A DNA stretch of 64,000 bases from Alkalinema pantanalense (GCF_050753345.1 NZ_JBLZFX010000008.1:42687-106686), one strand, 5' to 3'; numbered from the stretch's first letter, positions 47,239 to 57,226 are shown. Notes: generated by a model from the sequence alone, not told the origin. Numbers and translations: made by a program.

Positions 47239-48999
47239 TTACCAAGTAAAAGCAGTACGCAGAGCCCCCACCGCGATCGGATCACTGTCAGGAGAATGCC
47301 CCGGTTGGAAGACGACAAAAAATCCTGGCGTAATGCTGATGCGATCACTCACTTGCCACCGATAGAACACTTCCACATGGGTACTGGTTCCAGGCTGGCC
47401 GCCAGCACGGCCAGCCCCCGTTGTCAGGAAATCTGGATAATTGCTGCCAACGGGTAAAGTACTACTGACAATTTTCGGTGGTTGCCCTACATAAATCCCA
47501 CCTAAGTTGCCTTTGCCGAATAGATCTGGGAAGTTCAGGTACACCATGTAGTTGGTGGTTTCCACATTGCCAGACTGACCGGGGATGTGGGAGTTGGTAT
47601 AGCCAAACCAACCGCCCAAGGCCAGCTTGGGAGAGATTTGCCAATTCACACTAGTTCCGATCGCATGGGTGGACAGGGGTGGAAAGTTGCCAGTGGTAAG
47701 GTTGGGCGCAGTCAGAATATCGTCTCCGACAAACCCTAGAAGAATGCCATCGGGTGCGTAGTTATTGACGTAGTAAATATTGATATCCAGGGGATCGATC
47801 GGCGTTAGTGCCAATTGAAATCCAAAGGTGTTGTGCCCTTTCTGTCCAGAGGCACTGGGAAAGACGCCAGGGACATTGGTGTGATAGACGCCTTGTAAGC
47901 TGGCCCGTTTGGCAAATTGCCAGTCGAATCCTGCTCCTCCACGACCTAAACCAATATTTAGAATAGGATTGCGCTGGGCAAAGAAGGAAATTGGCCCGGT
48001 GGCTGCACTTTCAACTCGGTTGGGGCCTCGGAAGGCTGCGTAAGTATAAATTCCTTCGGTACCGACAAATCCAGCAAATTTATTACCCACTAGGAAGCGG
48101 TAATTCAAGTCAAAAATCTGTAAACCAGGCACATCAAAAAAGTCATACCCTACCCTATCGTCATTACGCGATCGAATAAATGAGGATGGCCCACTGCTGT
48201 TGCCGTTAATGTTGATGAAACTAGTTGTCAGAACACTAGTGGGGCTAAAGGCCGTATTCAAAATGACATAGTTCCAGTTGATCAAATTAACGTTTGTGCC
48301 CAGATCGCGAACGGCTTGTGCGCCCCGCCGTGCCGTATTTTCACTGGTTCCCTGCAATCCTACGATCGTGATCCCCATCAACTTTGTAGTCGTTGAAAAC
48401 TGCTGTTTTGCCAACGTTGCAGCACGACTTTCTAACGTATCTACCTGACCGCGCAACGTTGCCAACTCTGCGGCAAAGGTTTCCTGTAGCTTTTGAATCG
48501 TGGCTAAATCTTCCTGCTGCGCCAAGGGATCGGTGGCAGCATCCACCAATTCATTAATCCGATCCATACAAGCGTTTAACCCAGCGGCAAACTCATAGCG
48601 CGTTAAGGCTCGATTGCCTCGAAAGGTTCGATTCGGATAGCCCGCAATGCAGCCATAGCGTTCGACGAGAGATTGCAGTGCTTGGAACGCCCAATCCTGC
48701 GGCTGCACATCCGTTAACTGAGCCGTTGCAGTGACCTGTTCCATCCCAGCACTGGGGGTAGGCCCCTCTGATTCGAGGGATTCAATCTGCTGGAGAAGAG
48801 TCTGTCTGTCTGAACTTGTCTCGGAACTTGTATCTGAACTGAGGTTAGCAATCTTGACAGGTGGGTTAACCGCATTGGAATTCACGGGGATATGGGTAGG
48901 GGTCGGCAGTATCGCTTGAGCTGATGCCGATAAACTGATGCTCCCTACTATCCAAGGCACGATTGCAGCCACCTGAGCCAATTGTTTAGATACCAGCAT
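47239..48999 (-). CDS. SLH-OprB outer-membrane porin (iron uptake porin type)
   Basis: A 586-aa outer-membrane protein. Signal peptide with core AAIVPWIVGSISLSASAQA. Residues about 98-165 are an SLH domain (DVQPQDWAFQALQSLVERYG, NRTFRGNRALTRYEFAAGL) that binds peptidoglycan or its polymer; then a coiled coil (about 170-200, ETFAAELATLRGQVDTLES); then a beta-barrel of the OprB family to the C-terminus, which ends AVGALRTAFTW with the terminal aromatic typical of outer-membrane barrels. Cyanobacterial members let inorganic ions, including iron, pass. It has a separate transcript with an unusual hairpin in its upstream region. Confidence 0.93.
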   Translation of the reverse strand: MLVSKQLAQVAAIVPWIVGSISLSASAQAILPTPTHIPVNSNAVNPPVKIANLSSDTSSETSSDRQTLLQQIESLESEGPTPSAGMEQVTATAQLTDVQPQDWAFQALQSLVERYGCIAGYPNRTFRGNRALTRYEFAAGLNACMDRINELVDAATDPLAQQEDLATIQKLQETFAAELATLRGQVDTLESRAATLAKQQFSTTTKLMGITIVGLQGTSENTARRGAQAVRDLGTNVNLINWNYVILNTAFSPTSVLTTSFININGNSSGPSSFIRSRNDDRVGYDFFDVPGLQIFDLNYRFLVGNKFAGFVGTEGIYTYAAFRGPNRVESAATGPISFFAQRNPILNIGLGRGGAGFDWQFAKRASLQGVYHTNVPGVFPSASGQKGHNTFGFQLALTPIDPLDINIYYVNNYAPDGILLGFVGDDILTAPNLTTGNFPPLSTHAIGTSVNWQISPKLALGGWFGYTNSHIPGQSGNVETTNYMVYLNFPDLFGKGNLGGIYVGQPPKIVSSTLPVGSNYPDFLTTGAGRAGGQPGTSTHVEVFYRWQVSDRISITPGFFVVFQPGHSPDSDPIAVGALRTAFTW

Positions 49000-49679
49000 G
49001 ATTCTTGATCTCTCAGCCTTCAGTTAAAAGCACAATATTCGGCATTCAGTGATGATTCAGGCATTCTCAATCGGCTTCCTACTCAAGCGGCCTCTTAAAG
49101 CTGCTGTTGCGCGGTTCAAGAGGCTGCTTGAGTTGAAATCATCTAGATGCCTGAAAATTTGCCGTTGGTATTCCAGTTGGGGATTGGTTCCAATCTGGCA
49201 CAGCCATCATCGTCAGAATGCCCAAAAAAATACGGATACTCCTAGAAAATTTCAACTTTCTTCATAGAATTTTCTTGGTAATTTCCGTGGAAACGCAGCT
49301 GTTTGCCAATGGTTGTGCGCTGAAAAAATTAGATTTTCTGGGTTAACTAGGCGTATGGGCGGTTCTTCGACCGCACGTTGACCTGTTCGACCGAAATCTA
49401 ATTTGACCTAAATTGTGTGTAACAGATTGTAATAATTCACAATTGCGTCTAGGATAGGAAGGAACACGGCCTCCTCAAGGCATGCTCTAGGGCACAGTGA
49501 TGCTTTTGCATCTCGATGCGTTAGAGTGTTCTGGGCCGATTTATTAGCGATTGCGGCTATGCACCCAAGGAATTTCTGAGGGTGATGATACGGAAGGTTA
49601 GACCGTTTTGGGGCGCGATCGCAGTGGTACACACCACGTTCTATTCCTTTCGTCTACTCATCGAGCATAAGCTGAATAC
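49000..49679. other. Intergenic region between porin and rimO
   Basis: A 680-bp divergent gap. It has the 16-bp hairpin at 49081-49133 and the rimO promoter. A plus-strand frame of 72 codons from 49049 runs over the hairpin and is not supported. Confidence 0.5.
49081..49133. repeat. 16-bp inverted repeat upstream of the porin
   Basis: ACTCAAGCGGCCTCTT (49081-49096) pairs with AAGAGGCTGCTTGAGT (49118-49133), 16 bp with one G-T pair and a 21-nt loop. On the minus strand it would lie in or before the porin 5' leader, 82 bp from its start codon. No T run on either side. Confidence 0.8.
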
Positions 49680-51035
49680 ATGGGCAATAAGCCAACAATC
49701 GCCGTTTCCCACTTGGGATGTGAAAAAAATCGGATTGACACCGAACATATGCTGGGGCTGCTGGTTCAAGCAGGCTATCATGTGGATGCCAATGAGTCCC
49801 TAGCAGACTACGTTATTGTTAATACTTGTAGTTTTATTCAAGCGGCTCGAGAAGAGTCGGTTCGTACCTTAGTAGAACTGGCCGAGGCGAATAAGAAGAT
49901 TGTGATTACGGGCTGCATGGCGCAACACTTCCAGGATCAACTCCTGGAAGAGCTGCCCGAAGCCGTTGCCCTGGTTGGCACCGGGGACTATCACAAAATC
50001 GTTGATGTGATCCATCGGGCTGAAGCGGGAGAACGGGTTAAAGAGGTTTCCCTGGAACCCACTTACATTGCCGATGAAACCACACCTCGTTATCGCACTA
50101 CCACCGAAGGCGTTGCCTATGTGCGGGTGGCAGAGGGTTGCGACTACGGATGTGCCTTTTGCATCATTCCCCATTTGCGCGGCAAGCAGCGTTCCCGTTC
50201 TATCGAATCGATCGTATCGGAAGTAGAAGCGCTAGCAGCTCAAGGGGTGCAAGAAGCTATTCTGATTTCCCAGATCACCACTAACTATGGTCTGGACATT
50301 TATGGTGAACCGAAACTAGCGGAGCTGCTTCAAGCCTTAGGTAAAGTGGATATTCCTTGGATTCGCATGCACTATGCCTATCCAACGGGGTTGACGCCCA
50401 AGGTGATCGCAGCGATGCGAGAGACCCCAAACATCTTGCCCTATCTTGATTTACCGTTACAACATTCCCACCCAGAAGTCCTACGATCGATGAATCGACC
50501 CTGGCAAGGTCGCGTCAACGACGGCATTATTGAGCGCATTAAGGACGCCATTCCCAATGCTGTGATGCGTACAACCTTTATTGTGGGCTTTCCGGGGGAA
50601 ACGGACGAACACTTCGACCACTTGAAGCAGTTTGTCCAGCGCCATGAGTTTGATCACATTGGGGTGTTTACCTTTTCTGCGGAGGAGGGCACACCTGCCT
50701 ATGATTTGCCGAATCCTGTCCCCCAAGCCGTTATGGATGCAAGGCGGGATGAACTCATGCAACTTCAACAACCCATTTCCCTCCGGCGCAACCGATCGGA
50801 AATTGGCAAAGTTGTAGATGTCTTAATTGAACAAGAAAATCCTGAAACTGGGGAACTGGTGGGTAGATCGGCTCGCTTTGCCCCGGAAGTGGATGGTTTA
50901 GTCTATGTGCAGGGTGAAGCATCCCTGGGCTCGCTCGTGCCTGTGCGCATTGACGATGCTGATGTCTACGATCTCTATGGACATGTTGCTACCGCTGCCG
51001 ATTTGGTCTTGCACCAAGCCGCGCTAGTTCGGTAG
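49680..51035 (+). CDS. rimO: Ribosomal protein S12 methylthiotransferase RimO
   Basis: A 451-aa radical-SAM enzyme that adds a methylthio group to an Asp of ribosomal protein S12. N-terminal MTTase domain with Cys14, Cys50 and Cys79 for the second 4Fe-4S cluster; radical-SAM triplet CDYGCAFC with Cys154, Cys158 and Cys161; C-terminal TRAM domain (IGKVVDVLIEQENPETGE). YVRVAEGCDYGC and PYLDLPLQHSHPEVL are RimO-specific more than MiaB. It lies just upstream of the crhR-type helicase gene, a pairing known in cyanobacteria. Confidence 0.95.
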   Translation: MGNKPTIAVSHLGCEKNRIDTEHMLGLLVQAGYHVDANESLADYVIVNTCSFIQAAREESVRTLVELAEANKKIVITGCMAQHFQDQLLEELPEAVALVGTGDYHKIVDVIHRAEAGERVKEVSLEPTYIADETTPRYRTTTEGVAYVRVAEGCDYGCAFCIIPHLRGKQRSRSIESIVSEVEALAAQGVQEAILISQITTNYGLDIYGEPKLAELLQALGKVDIPWIRMHYAYPTGLTPKVIAAMRETPNILPYLDLPLQHSHPEVLRSMNRPWQGRVNDGIIERIKDAIPNAVMRTTFIVGFPGETDEHFDHLKQFVQRHEFDHIGVFTFSAEEGTPAYDLPNPVPQAVMDARRDELMQLQQPISLRRNRSEIGKVVDVLIEQENPETGELVGRSARFAPEVDGLVYVQGEASLGSLVPVRIDDADVYDLYGHVATAADLVLHQAALVR

Positions 51036-51152
51036 GTTTATAACTTTCTCCTTTTCCCATTAAAAAACTTTTGGGATTGGTGCGTAATCAGGTCGCGCCC
51101 AGCGGTCATCGCGCACCCGTTTGCCTAACCTTCTTTGTTTTTAGGAAATCTG

Positions 51153-52661
51153 ATGACGACTCTTTCGTTTCAAAGCCTTGGACTCTCTGAAGCTCGCGTT
51201 CAATTTCTAGAGCAGCAGGGATTTTCGAATCCGACGCCTATTCAGGCCCAGGCGATTCCCCAGCTTCTAGCCGGTCGCGATGTGATGGGATTAGCGCAAA
51301 CGGGAACGGGGAAGACGGCGGCGTTTTCCTTGCCGATTCTGGAACGGATTGATCCCCGGAACCATGCCGTCCAGGCCCTGATTTTGACCCCTACCCGTGA
51401 ACTTGCGGTGCAAGTCTGTGCCGCAGTGCGTGGCTTTGCAGACGATCGTCGTGTGCGGATTCTGCCGATTTACGGTGGTCAGTCGATCGACTTACAAATT
51501 TCCCGTCTGCAACGGGGTGTGCAAATTGTTGTCGGAACACCGGGTCGAGTCATTGATCTGATGAATCGAGGCGACCTGAAGCTGGATCAAATTAGCTGGT
51601 TTGTCCTCGATGAAGCGGACGAAATGCTGAATATGGGCTTTATTCAGGATGTGGAAAAAATCCTCAGCCAAGCGCCCAGCGAACGGCAAACGGCGTTCTT
51701 CTCCGCAACTATGGATCCCTCAATCCGCAAGTTGGTTGCTAAGTTTTTGCGTTCTCCGGTGAATGTCACGATCGAACAACCGAAGGCAGCCCCCTCCCGG
51801 ATTAACCAAGTGGTTTATATGGTGCCTCGGGGTTGGACAAAGGCGAGATCGCTACAACCCGTTTTGGAATTAGAAGATCCAGAATCTGCCATTATCTTTG
51901 TGCGAACTCGGAAGGCAGCGGCGGAACTGACTAGCCAACTGCAGTCCGCAGGGCATAGCGTGGATGAGTACCATGGAGACCTGACCCAAAGCCAACGGGA
52001 ACGATTGCTGCTGCGGTTTAAGCAACGCCAAGTTCGTTGGATTGTGGCGACTGATATTGCAGCCCGTGGGATTCACGTCGATGACCTGACCCACGTGATT
52101 AACTACGATCTGCCCGATAGCGTAGATAACTATGTTCACCGGATTGGTCGAACTGGGCGTGCTGGTAAAGAAGGAACAGCCCTCTCCCTTGTGCATCCTC
52201 TGGATAAGCGAAAACTGCGTGACATTGAAATTCACATTCGCCAAAAACTAGATATTCGCAATGTGCCCACCCGTGCGGAAATTGAAGCGAAGCATCTTGA
52301 AAAGCTGAAGACCCAACTAGCAGAAGCAGTCTCTGGTGAACGGATGGCGTCGTTCCTACCAATCGTCTCCCAACTGTCGGAGGAAGGGTACGAAACCCAC
52401 GCGATCGCAGCTGCAGCTTTGCAACTCTATTACGATAAGACTCGTCCTAACTGGATGAATGCTTCGGCAGATCCCACACCGGAAGAATTGGCTGCCGATC
52501 GCCCAATGCGTAATGGTGGGGGTGGCCGTCGCTTCCGCTCGGATGATCGACGCGGGGGCGGTGTGCGGGGTCGCAGCGATCGTAGTGATCGTAATGGAGA
52601 GCGCCGCTCTAGAAACAATGCCGAGCGTGGTAACGTGCCCCGTCCAGTGTTGAAAAAATAA
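51153..52661 (+). CDS. crhR: DEAD-box RNA helicase (CrhR type)
   Basis: A 502-aa ATP-dependent RNA helicase. Motifs in order: Q motif (SNPTPIQAQAIP), AQTGTGKT, PTRELA, DEAD, SAT, then ARGIHVDDLTHVINYD and HRIGRTGRAGK. The C-terminal extension is rich in Arg, Gly and Asp (GGGGRRFRSDDRRGGGVRG), a likely RNA-binding tail. In Synechocystis, rimO and crhR form an operon in which crhR is cold- and redox-induced and processed between the two genes. The same order occurs here, 117 bp apart. I chose ATG 51153 with AGGAA before it over ATG 51135. Confidence 0.93.
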   Translation: MTTLSFQSLGLSEARVQFLEQQGFSNPTPIQAQAIPQLLAGRDVMGLAQTGTGKTAAFSLPILERIDPRNHAVQALILTPTRELAVQVCAAVRGFADDRRVRILPIYGGQSIDLQISRLQRGVQIVVGTPGRVIDLMNRGDLKLDQISWFVLDEADEMLNMGFIQDVEKILSQAPSERQTAFFSATMDPSIRKLVAKFLRSPVNVTIEQPKAAPSRINQVVYMVPRGWTKARSLQPVLELEDPESAIIFVRTRKAAAELTSQLQSAGHSVDEYHGDLTQSQRERLLLRFKQRQVRWIVATDIAARGIHVDDLTHVINYDLPDSVDNYVHRIGRTGRAGKEGTALSLVHPLDKRKLRDIEIHIRQKLDIRNVPTRAEIEAKHLEKLKTQLAEAVSGERMASFLPIVSQLSEEGYETHAIAAAALQLYYDKTRPNWMNASADPTPEELAADRPMRNGGGGRRFRSDDRRGGGVRGRSDRSDRNGERRSRNNAERGNVPRPVLKK

Positions 52662-52718
52662 TCGCAACCTAGTCATCGATGTCACTATTATCGATTAACC
52701 TGGATTAATTCAGAACTG

Positions 52719-52744
52719 AAAGACGTGTCATTGGCACGTCTTTT
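52719..52744 (+). terminator. Rho-independent terminator after crhR
   Basis: AAAGACGTG (52719-52727) pairs with CACGTCTTT (52735-52743) around a 7-nt loop and continues into a T-rich stretch. Confidence 0.9.
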
Positions 52745-52763
52745 ATTTGTTTAGCCGAGTACT

Positions 52764-53525
52764 ATGCTATCCACCGATTTGCTTGCCTTTTATCGCGACA
52801 TTGCCCAGCAAGATTTGACGATCGTTGATCTGGAAACGACTGGGTATAAGCCGCCCCAAGCAAGGGTTACAGAGATTGCGGTCATTCATGCCAACCTCAC
52901 AACAGGGATTACTTTCCAGCAGACCAGTTTAATCAATAGTCAAACCCAGATTCCTGAGTTCATTGTCCAGCTAACAGGCATTCAGCAAGCCATGGTGGAT
53001 AATGCTCCTCTGGCGATCGAGGTATGGCCACAGTATTGGCCCTGGGTGCAATCCGGAATTCTCACCTGCCATAACCTAGAGTTTGACTATGCATTTCTCA
53101 AAGCAGAACTACGCTGTTGTCAGATCGATTTCTCTAAAGCTAGAAAGGAGCGTTTTTGTACCTTACAACTAGCGCGATTAATGTTACCTGACTTGCCTTC
53201 CCGCAGTCTGCCGGATTTAGTTCAGTATTTTGGGTTTACTGTTGAGCGATCGCACCGGGCCGCAGCGGATGCACTGGCTTGTTGGCTTTTGGCCCAGCAA
53301 TTGCTGACTGAAATTTTGAATACTGAGGATGAGGTTTTATTGCAACGGTTTGGCCAGCAATGGTTACCCCTCCCTGAAGTGGCGCGTCTCTTGCAATGCA
53401 AACCCCAAGCTGCCGCCCAGCGATTGCAACAAGCAGGCATTGAATCCCGTGAATCGAGCCGTCGTCGCACCTTCCTCTATCCACGATCGGCGGTAGAGTC
53501 TCTCATTCACGAGATTGCAAATTAG
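52764..53525 (+). CDS. DEDDh 3'-5' exonuclease (DnaQ-like)
   Basis: A 253-aa protein. The exonuclease domain (about 18-180) has Exo I IVDLETTGY (Asp22, Glu24), Exo II CHNLEFDYAFLKAEL and Exo III HRAAADALACWLLAQ with the DEDDh His. After that, residues about 200-250 (WLPLPEVARLLQCKPQAAAQ, RRRTFLYPRSAVE) look like a helix-turn-helix/excisionase-like DNA-binding unit. It may be a repair or proofreading exonuclease; it is not the replicative epsilon subunit by length. Starts right after the crhR terminator. Confidence 0.88.
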   Translation: MLSTDLLAFYRDIAQQDLTIVDLETTGYKPPQARVTEIAVIHANLTTGITFQQTSLINSQTQIPEFIVQLTGIQQAMVDNAPLAIEVWPQYWPWVQSGILTCHNLEFDYAFLKAELRCCQIDFSKARKERFCTLQLARLMLPDLPSRSLPDLVQYFGFTVERSHRAAADALACWLLAQQLLTEILNTEDEVLLQRFGQQWLPLPEVARLLQCKPQAAAQRLQQAGIESRESSRRRTFLYPRSAVESLIHEIAN

Positions 53526-53632
53526 GGATTGTTTTGTGTGGTAGAGAGAATCACTTGAATGCTGTGATTTTTATCATAGGTCTGTGATTTTTGTATTGTA
53601 TTTTTTTGCGTGTGCAAGGGAAGATAACATCC

Positions 53633-54328
53633 ATGAAAAAAGCAGTAGTTCTATTATCCGGTGGCTTGGATTCTGCAACTTCTGCGGCCCAAGCGATCGC
53701 CGATGGCTACGAAGTCATTGCCCTATCGCTCTACTACGGTCAACGCCACGATCGGGAACTACAAGCCGCCCGAGACATTGTTGCAGCCCTGAACCTGAGT
53801 GAGCACTTTATTTTGGATGTGAATCTGTCCCAGTGGGGTGGGTCAGCATTGACCGATCGGCAAATCGAGATTCCCATAGACGGTGTCCAACCCGATATCA
53901 TTCCTAGCACCTATGTTCCCGGTCGTAATACGGTCTTCATCGCGATCGCACTCTCTTTGGCAGAGGCCAAACAAGCGGAGGCGATATACCTAGGTATCAA
54001 CGCCGTGGATTATTCTGGCTATCCTGACTGTCGGCCCGACTATCTGGCGGCATTTGAAAGATTAGCCCAACTATCTTCTAAGGCAGGATTAGAGGGCCAT
54101 GCCCCTCGGTTGGTGGCTCCGTTAGTTCTAGACAGTAAAGTCGATATTGTGCATCGTGCCGTGAAATTGGGGGTGCCGATCGCACAAACCTGGTCTTGTT
54201 ACCAAGGTGGATTGCAACCCTGTGGCTTGTGCGACTCCTGCCGGATTCGAGACAAAGCCCTGATTGACGCAGGCTATCCAGACTTGGCAACGGAGCAAGG
54301 CCGCCAACTGCATCATCAAGATGTCTAG
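53633..54328 (+). CDS. queC: 7-cyano-7-deazaguanine synthase (QueC)
   Basis: A 231-aa ATP-dependent amide/nitrile synthase in queuosine precursor (preQ0) synthesis. PP-loop LLSGGLDSATSA; ALSLYYGQRHDREL; VPGRNTVFIAIALSLAE; and the zinc site at the end, CGLCDSC after SCYQGGLQPC. ATG at 53633 is the family start. The other queuosine genes are not in the window. It stands between the exonuclease and a dehydrogenase gene on the same strand. Confidence 0.95.
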   Translation: MKKAVVLLSGGLDSATSAAQAIADGYEVIALSLYYGQRHDRELQAARDIVAALNLSEHFILDVNLSQWGGSALTDRQIEIPIDGVQPDIIPSTYVPGRNTVFIAIALSLAEAKQAEAIYLGINAVDYSGYPDCRPDYLAAFERLAQLSSKAGLEGHAPRLVAPLVLDSKVDIVHRAVKLGVPIAQTWSCYQGGLQPCGLCDSCRIRDKALIDAGYPDLATEQGRQLHHQDV

Positions 54329-54404
54329 TGCGCCCCGTCATATCTAGTAACCCATCATTCCCGTAGTAGGCTAAGTACGGTCATAACAAGGGAGCGTCAT
54401 CGAG

Positions 54405-55271
54405 ATGCAATTGGGAATTTTGGGAACAGGCTTGATGGGATTACCGATGGCCCAGCGGTTGCTAGAAGTTGGACATACGGTGATTGCCTACAATCGCACT
54501 GCAGAAAAATTAACTCCGTTGCAGCAAGTGGGTGCCCAAATTGCCCCGTCTCCTCAAGCTACGATCGCCGCTGCGGATTACCTAATTTTAATGCTGACCG
54601 ATGCGGCGGCCATCCGCGCCACATTACTGACCCCCGAGAATCGTTCCAGTTTAGCGGGCAAAACGGTGATTCAAATGGGCACGATCGCCCCATCGGAAAG
54701 TGTTGCCATTCGTGATCAAATGGTTGCCGCTGGGGGGGACTACCTAGAAGCTCCTGTGTTGGGTAGTATTCCGGAAGCTAAAAATGGCACTCTACTGGTC
54801 ATGGTGGGGGCTGAACCGCAATCCTTCGATCGCTGTCTGCCCATCCTGCAAGCCCTGGGTGAATCTCCTCGACTCATTGGCCCTGTGGGCAGCGCTTCTA
54901 CCCTCAAGCTTGCCTTAAATCAGTTAATTGGCTCATTAACCTCTGCCTTTGCGCTGAGTTTGGCCTTGGTTCAACAGACGGGTGGGGATGTGTCGGCCTT
55001 TATGGATATCCTGCGGCAGAGTGCGCTCTATGCACCGACATTTGATAAAAAGCTACAACGGATGTTGGACGGAAATTACGAGAATCCCAACTTTCCCACC
55101 AAGCACCTCCTTAAGGATATGAATCTGGTCATTGAGACGGCCCGATCTCAGCAGCTCTCGGTAGAGGCGATGGCAGGAGTGCAGCAAATTTTACAAACTA
55201 CGATCGAACAAGGGTGGGCTGACAAAGACTATTCCGCAATTTTCGCAGCGATTCATCATTCCCCGCAATAA
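54405..55271 (+). CDS. NAD(P)-dependent beta-hydroxyacid dehydrogenase-like protein
   Basis: A 288-aa protein of the 3-hydroxyisobutyrate/6-phosphogluconate dehydrogenase family. Rossmann loop LGILGTGLMGLPMAQRLLE with an Asn-Arg pair (AYNRTAEK) that suits NADPH; conserved substrate block LEAPVLGSIPEAKNGTL; catalytic Lys in STLKLALNQLIG. The Cys/Ser pattern fits glyoxylate/succinic semialdehyde reductase-type members, but the substrate is not decided by sequence. Confidence 0.9.
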   Translation: MQLGILGTGLMGLPMAQRLLEVGHTVIAYNRTAEKLTPLQQVGAQIAPSPQATIAAADYLILMLTDAAAIRATLLTPENRSSLAGKTVIQMGTIAPSESVAIRDQMVAAGGDYLEAPVLGSIPEAKNGTLLVMVGAEPQSFDRCLPILQALGESPRLIGPVGSASTLKLALNQLIGSLTSAFALSLALVQQTGGDVSAFMDILRQSALYAPTFDKKLQRMLDGNYENPNFPTKHLLKDMNLVIETARSQQLSVEAMAGVQQILQTTIEQGWADKDYSAIFAAIHHSPQ

Positions 55272-55686
55272 AGCCGGGTGTAAGTTTAGTGTTTGCACAG
55301 AGGAAGCCCCAGAGGCACCCCGTTAAACTGGGCACAGTAACTCACATACCTCCATAGAGTGATATTTCTGTGCCTGTACGGGTCAGTGTATTGATTCATG
55401 GATTAGTGATTAATGCTACATAGAAAGCCGCTGTAGCCCCGTAGAAATCATGAGGAATCTTTAAAGAATCTTTAGGACAGTCTGGAGTCAGACAAAGATT
55501 CCCTGAACTCAGCCCACAGGGGCTTTTCTGGAAAGTTTGTCTGTCGCTACTGTGACATTAGATTCTCAATCTACCCAGAGCATCCTTGAATTGAGCGGGA
55601 CTGGTTTTCTGGCAGATGCGACCTCAGTTTTGAGGAAGCTGGAACCTTCTGAATGAATCTCCTCTGTGCCAGCGCGACACTCAAAT
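55272..55686. other. Intergenic region, no gene seen
   Basis: A 415-bp gap upstream of the exopolysaccharide genes. It carries a small hairpin GTCTG-GAGT-CAGAC near 55480-55495 and two copies of GAATCTTTA near 55450-55472. The promoter of the glycosyltransferase gene should be in the right half. Confidence 0.5.
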
Positions 55687-56979
55687 ATGCGAATTTTGAT
55701 CTACGCCTACAACTATCACCCGGAGCCGATCGGCATTGCCCCTTTGATGACAGAGTTGGCCGAAGGGCTTGTGAAAAGAGGACATCAAGTGAGGGTGATA
55801 ACGGGCATGCCCAATTACCCCCAACGCAAAATTTACGAAGGGTATCGCAACAAGCTCTACATGACCGAAGAGCGGAACGGAGTCACGATTCAACGTAGCT
55901 ATATTTGGGTCAAACCTCGCCCGAATTTAATTGATCGTATTCTTCTCGATGGCAGCTTTGTGCTGACTAGCTTTCTGCAAGCGTTGCGAGGGTGGCGACC
56001 GGATGTCATTCTCTTGACAGTTCCTCCCTTACCCGTCTGCGTTCCTGCCACATTGCTGGGGTGGATTTATAACGCACCTGTGGTTCTGAATGTGCAGGAT
56101 ATTTTGCCGGAAGCTGCGGTTCATTTGGGATTACTGCGCAATCAACCGCTGATTAAGGTATTAGAAAAACTTGAAAAATTTGCCTATCGATCAGCCCATA
56201 CAATCAGCGTCATTGCAGATGGTTTTATCGATAATTTAGTGGGAAAAGGCGTTCCTGCCGACAAAATTACCTGTATTCCCAACTGGGTGGATACGCAATT
56301 CATCCGCCCGCTTTCCAAAACGAATAATGCTTTCCGCCAAGCCCATGGACTTGAGGATAAGTTTGTTGTTATGTATTCCGGTAATATTGCCTTGACCCAA
56401 GGGCTGGAAACCGTGATTCAAGCAGCAGCCCAACTCAAGCACCAGACTGACATTGCGTTTGTCATTGTGGGGGAATCGAAGGCGATCGCAAAATTACAGG
56501 AGCTGTGCAGTCACTACGGTACGGATAACGTTAAACTACTCCCCTTCCAACCTCGGGAAAAATTGCCTGAAATGTTGTCTGCGGCGGATGTGGGTTTAAT
56601 TGTGCAAAAGCGCAATGTGGTTTCATTTAATATGCCGTCCAAGACCCAGGTTTTACTAGCCAGTGGTCGGGCAGTCGTGGCTTCGGTTCCCAGTACGGGT
56701 AGTGCTGCAAAGGCGATCGAAAAAAGTCATGGGGGTGTTGTTGTTGAGCCAGAAAATGCTGAAGCCCTTGCCAAGACTCTGCTCAAGCTCTATCAGGATC
56801 CTAAATTAGTGGAAACTCTAGGGCAGCAAGGTCGGCAATTTGCCCTAGAACGCTATTCCTTTGACCAAGCGCTCAATCAATACGAAGCACTCTTTAAGCA
56901 AGCAACTGTGCGATCGGGCGTACAGGATAGTGAATTAGTGGAAACCTACACCCTCAGCCCTGAAAAGTCGGGGAGTTAA
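55687..56979 (+). CDS. Glycosyltransferase family 4 (WcaI/WbuB-like)
   Basis: A 430-aa GT4 enzyme with RILIYAYNYHPEPIGIAPLM, VITGMPNYPQRKIY and, in the C-terminal half, YSGNIALTQGLETVIQAA and FNMPSKTQVLLASGRAVVA. The opening resembles the colanic acid enzyme WcaI. It adds a sugar to a growing exopolysaccharide unit on the cytoplasmic side. Acceptor and sugar unknown. ATG at 55687 chosen over 55666. First of three exopolysaccharide-type genes. Confidence 0.88.
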   Translation: MRILIYAYNYHPEPIGIAPLMTELAEGLVKRGHQVRVITGMPNYPQRKIYEGYRNKLYMTEERNGVTIQRSYIWVKPRPNLIDRILLDGSFVLTSFLQALRGWRPDVILLTVPPLPVCVPATLLGWIYNAPVVLNVQDILPEAAVHLGLLRNQPLIKVLEKLEKFAYRSAHTISVIADGFIDNLVGKGVPADKITCIPNWVDTQFIRPLSKTNNAFRQAHGLEDKFVVMYSGNIALTQGLETVIQAAAQLKHQTDIAFVIVGESKAIAKLQELCSHYGTDNVKLLPFQPREKLPEMLSAADVGLIVQKRNVVSFNMPSKTQVLLASGRAVVASVPSTGSAAKAIEKSHGGVVVEPENAEALAKTLLKLYQDPKLVETLGQQGRQFALERYSFDQALNQYEALFKQATVRSGVQDSELVETYTLSPEKSGS

Positions 56980-57226
56980 GCAATCCCTTGTGACTATTAC
57001 AGTGTAACCATTCAAGATCTCCAGGTTGGAACGATCGAGATTGCCATGGGCGTATCTCGATCGTTCTATCGTGTTAGGGGGCTGTTGGGGATTCATGGCT
57101 GGGACAGCCCTACAGCCCAAAAATTACAGGCCGATCGCGCAAATCGACTTCTCCTAGGGCACACTAAGACAACCATTTCCCATACCGAATCACGCACTCT
57201 AGGCCAGTCCTTTAGTTTCAACGGTT

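Noticed and set aside
49049..49267. 72-codon plus-strand frame upstream of rimO
   Set aside because: Encoded across a strong inverted repeat; basic, irregular composition suggests non-coding.
49616..49650. LexA box upstream of rimO-crhR
   Set aside because: GTAC and GTTC are present but 7 bases apart rather than the 4 needed by the motif.
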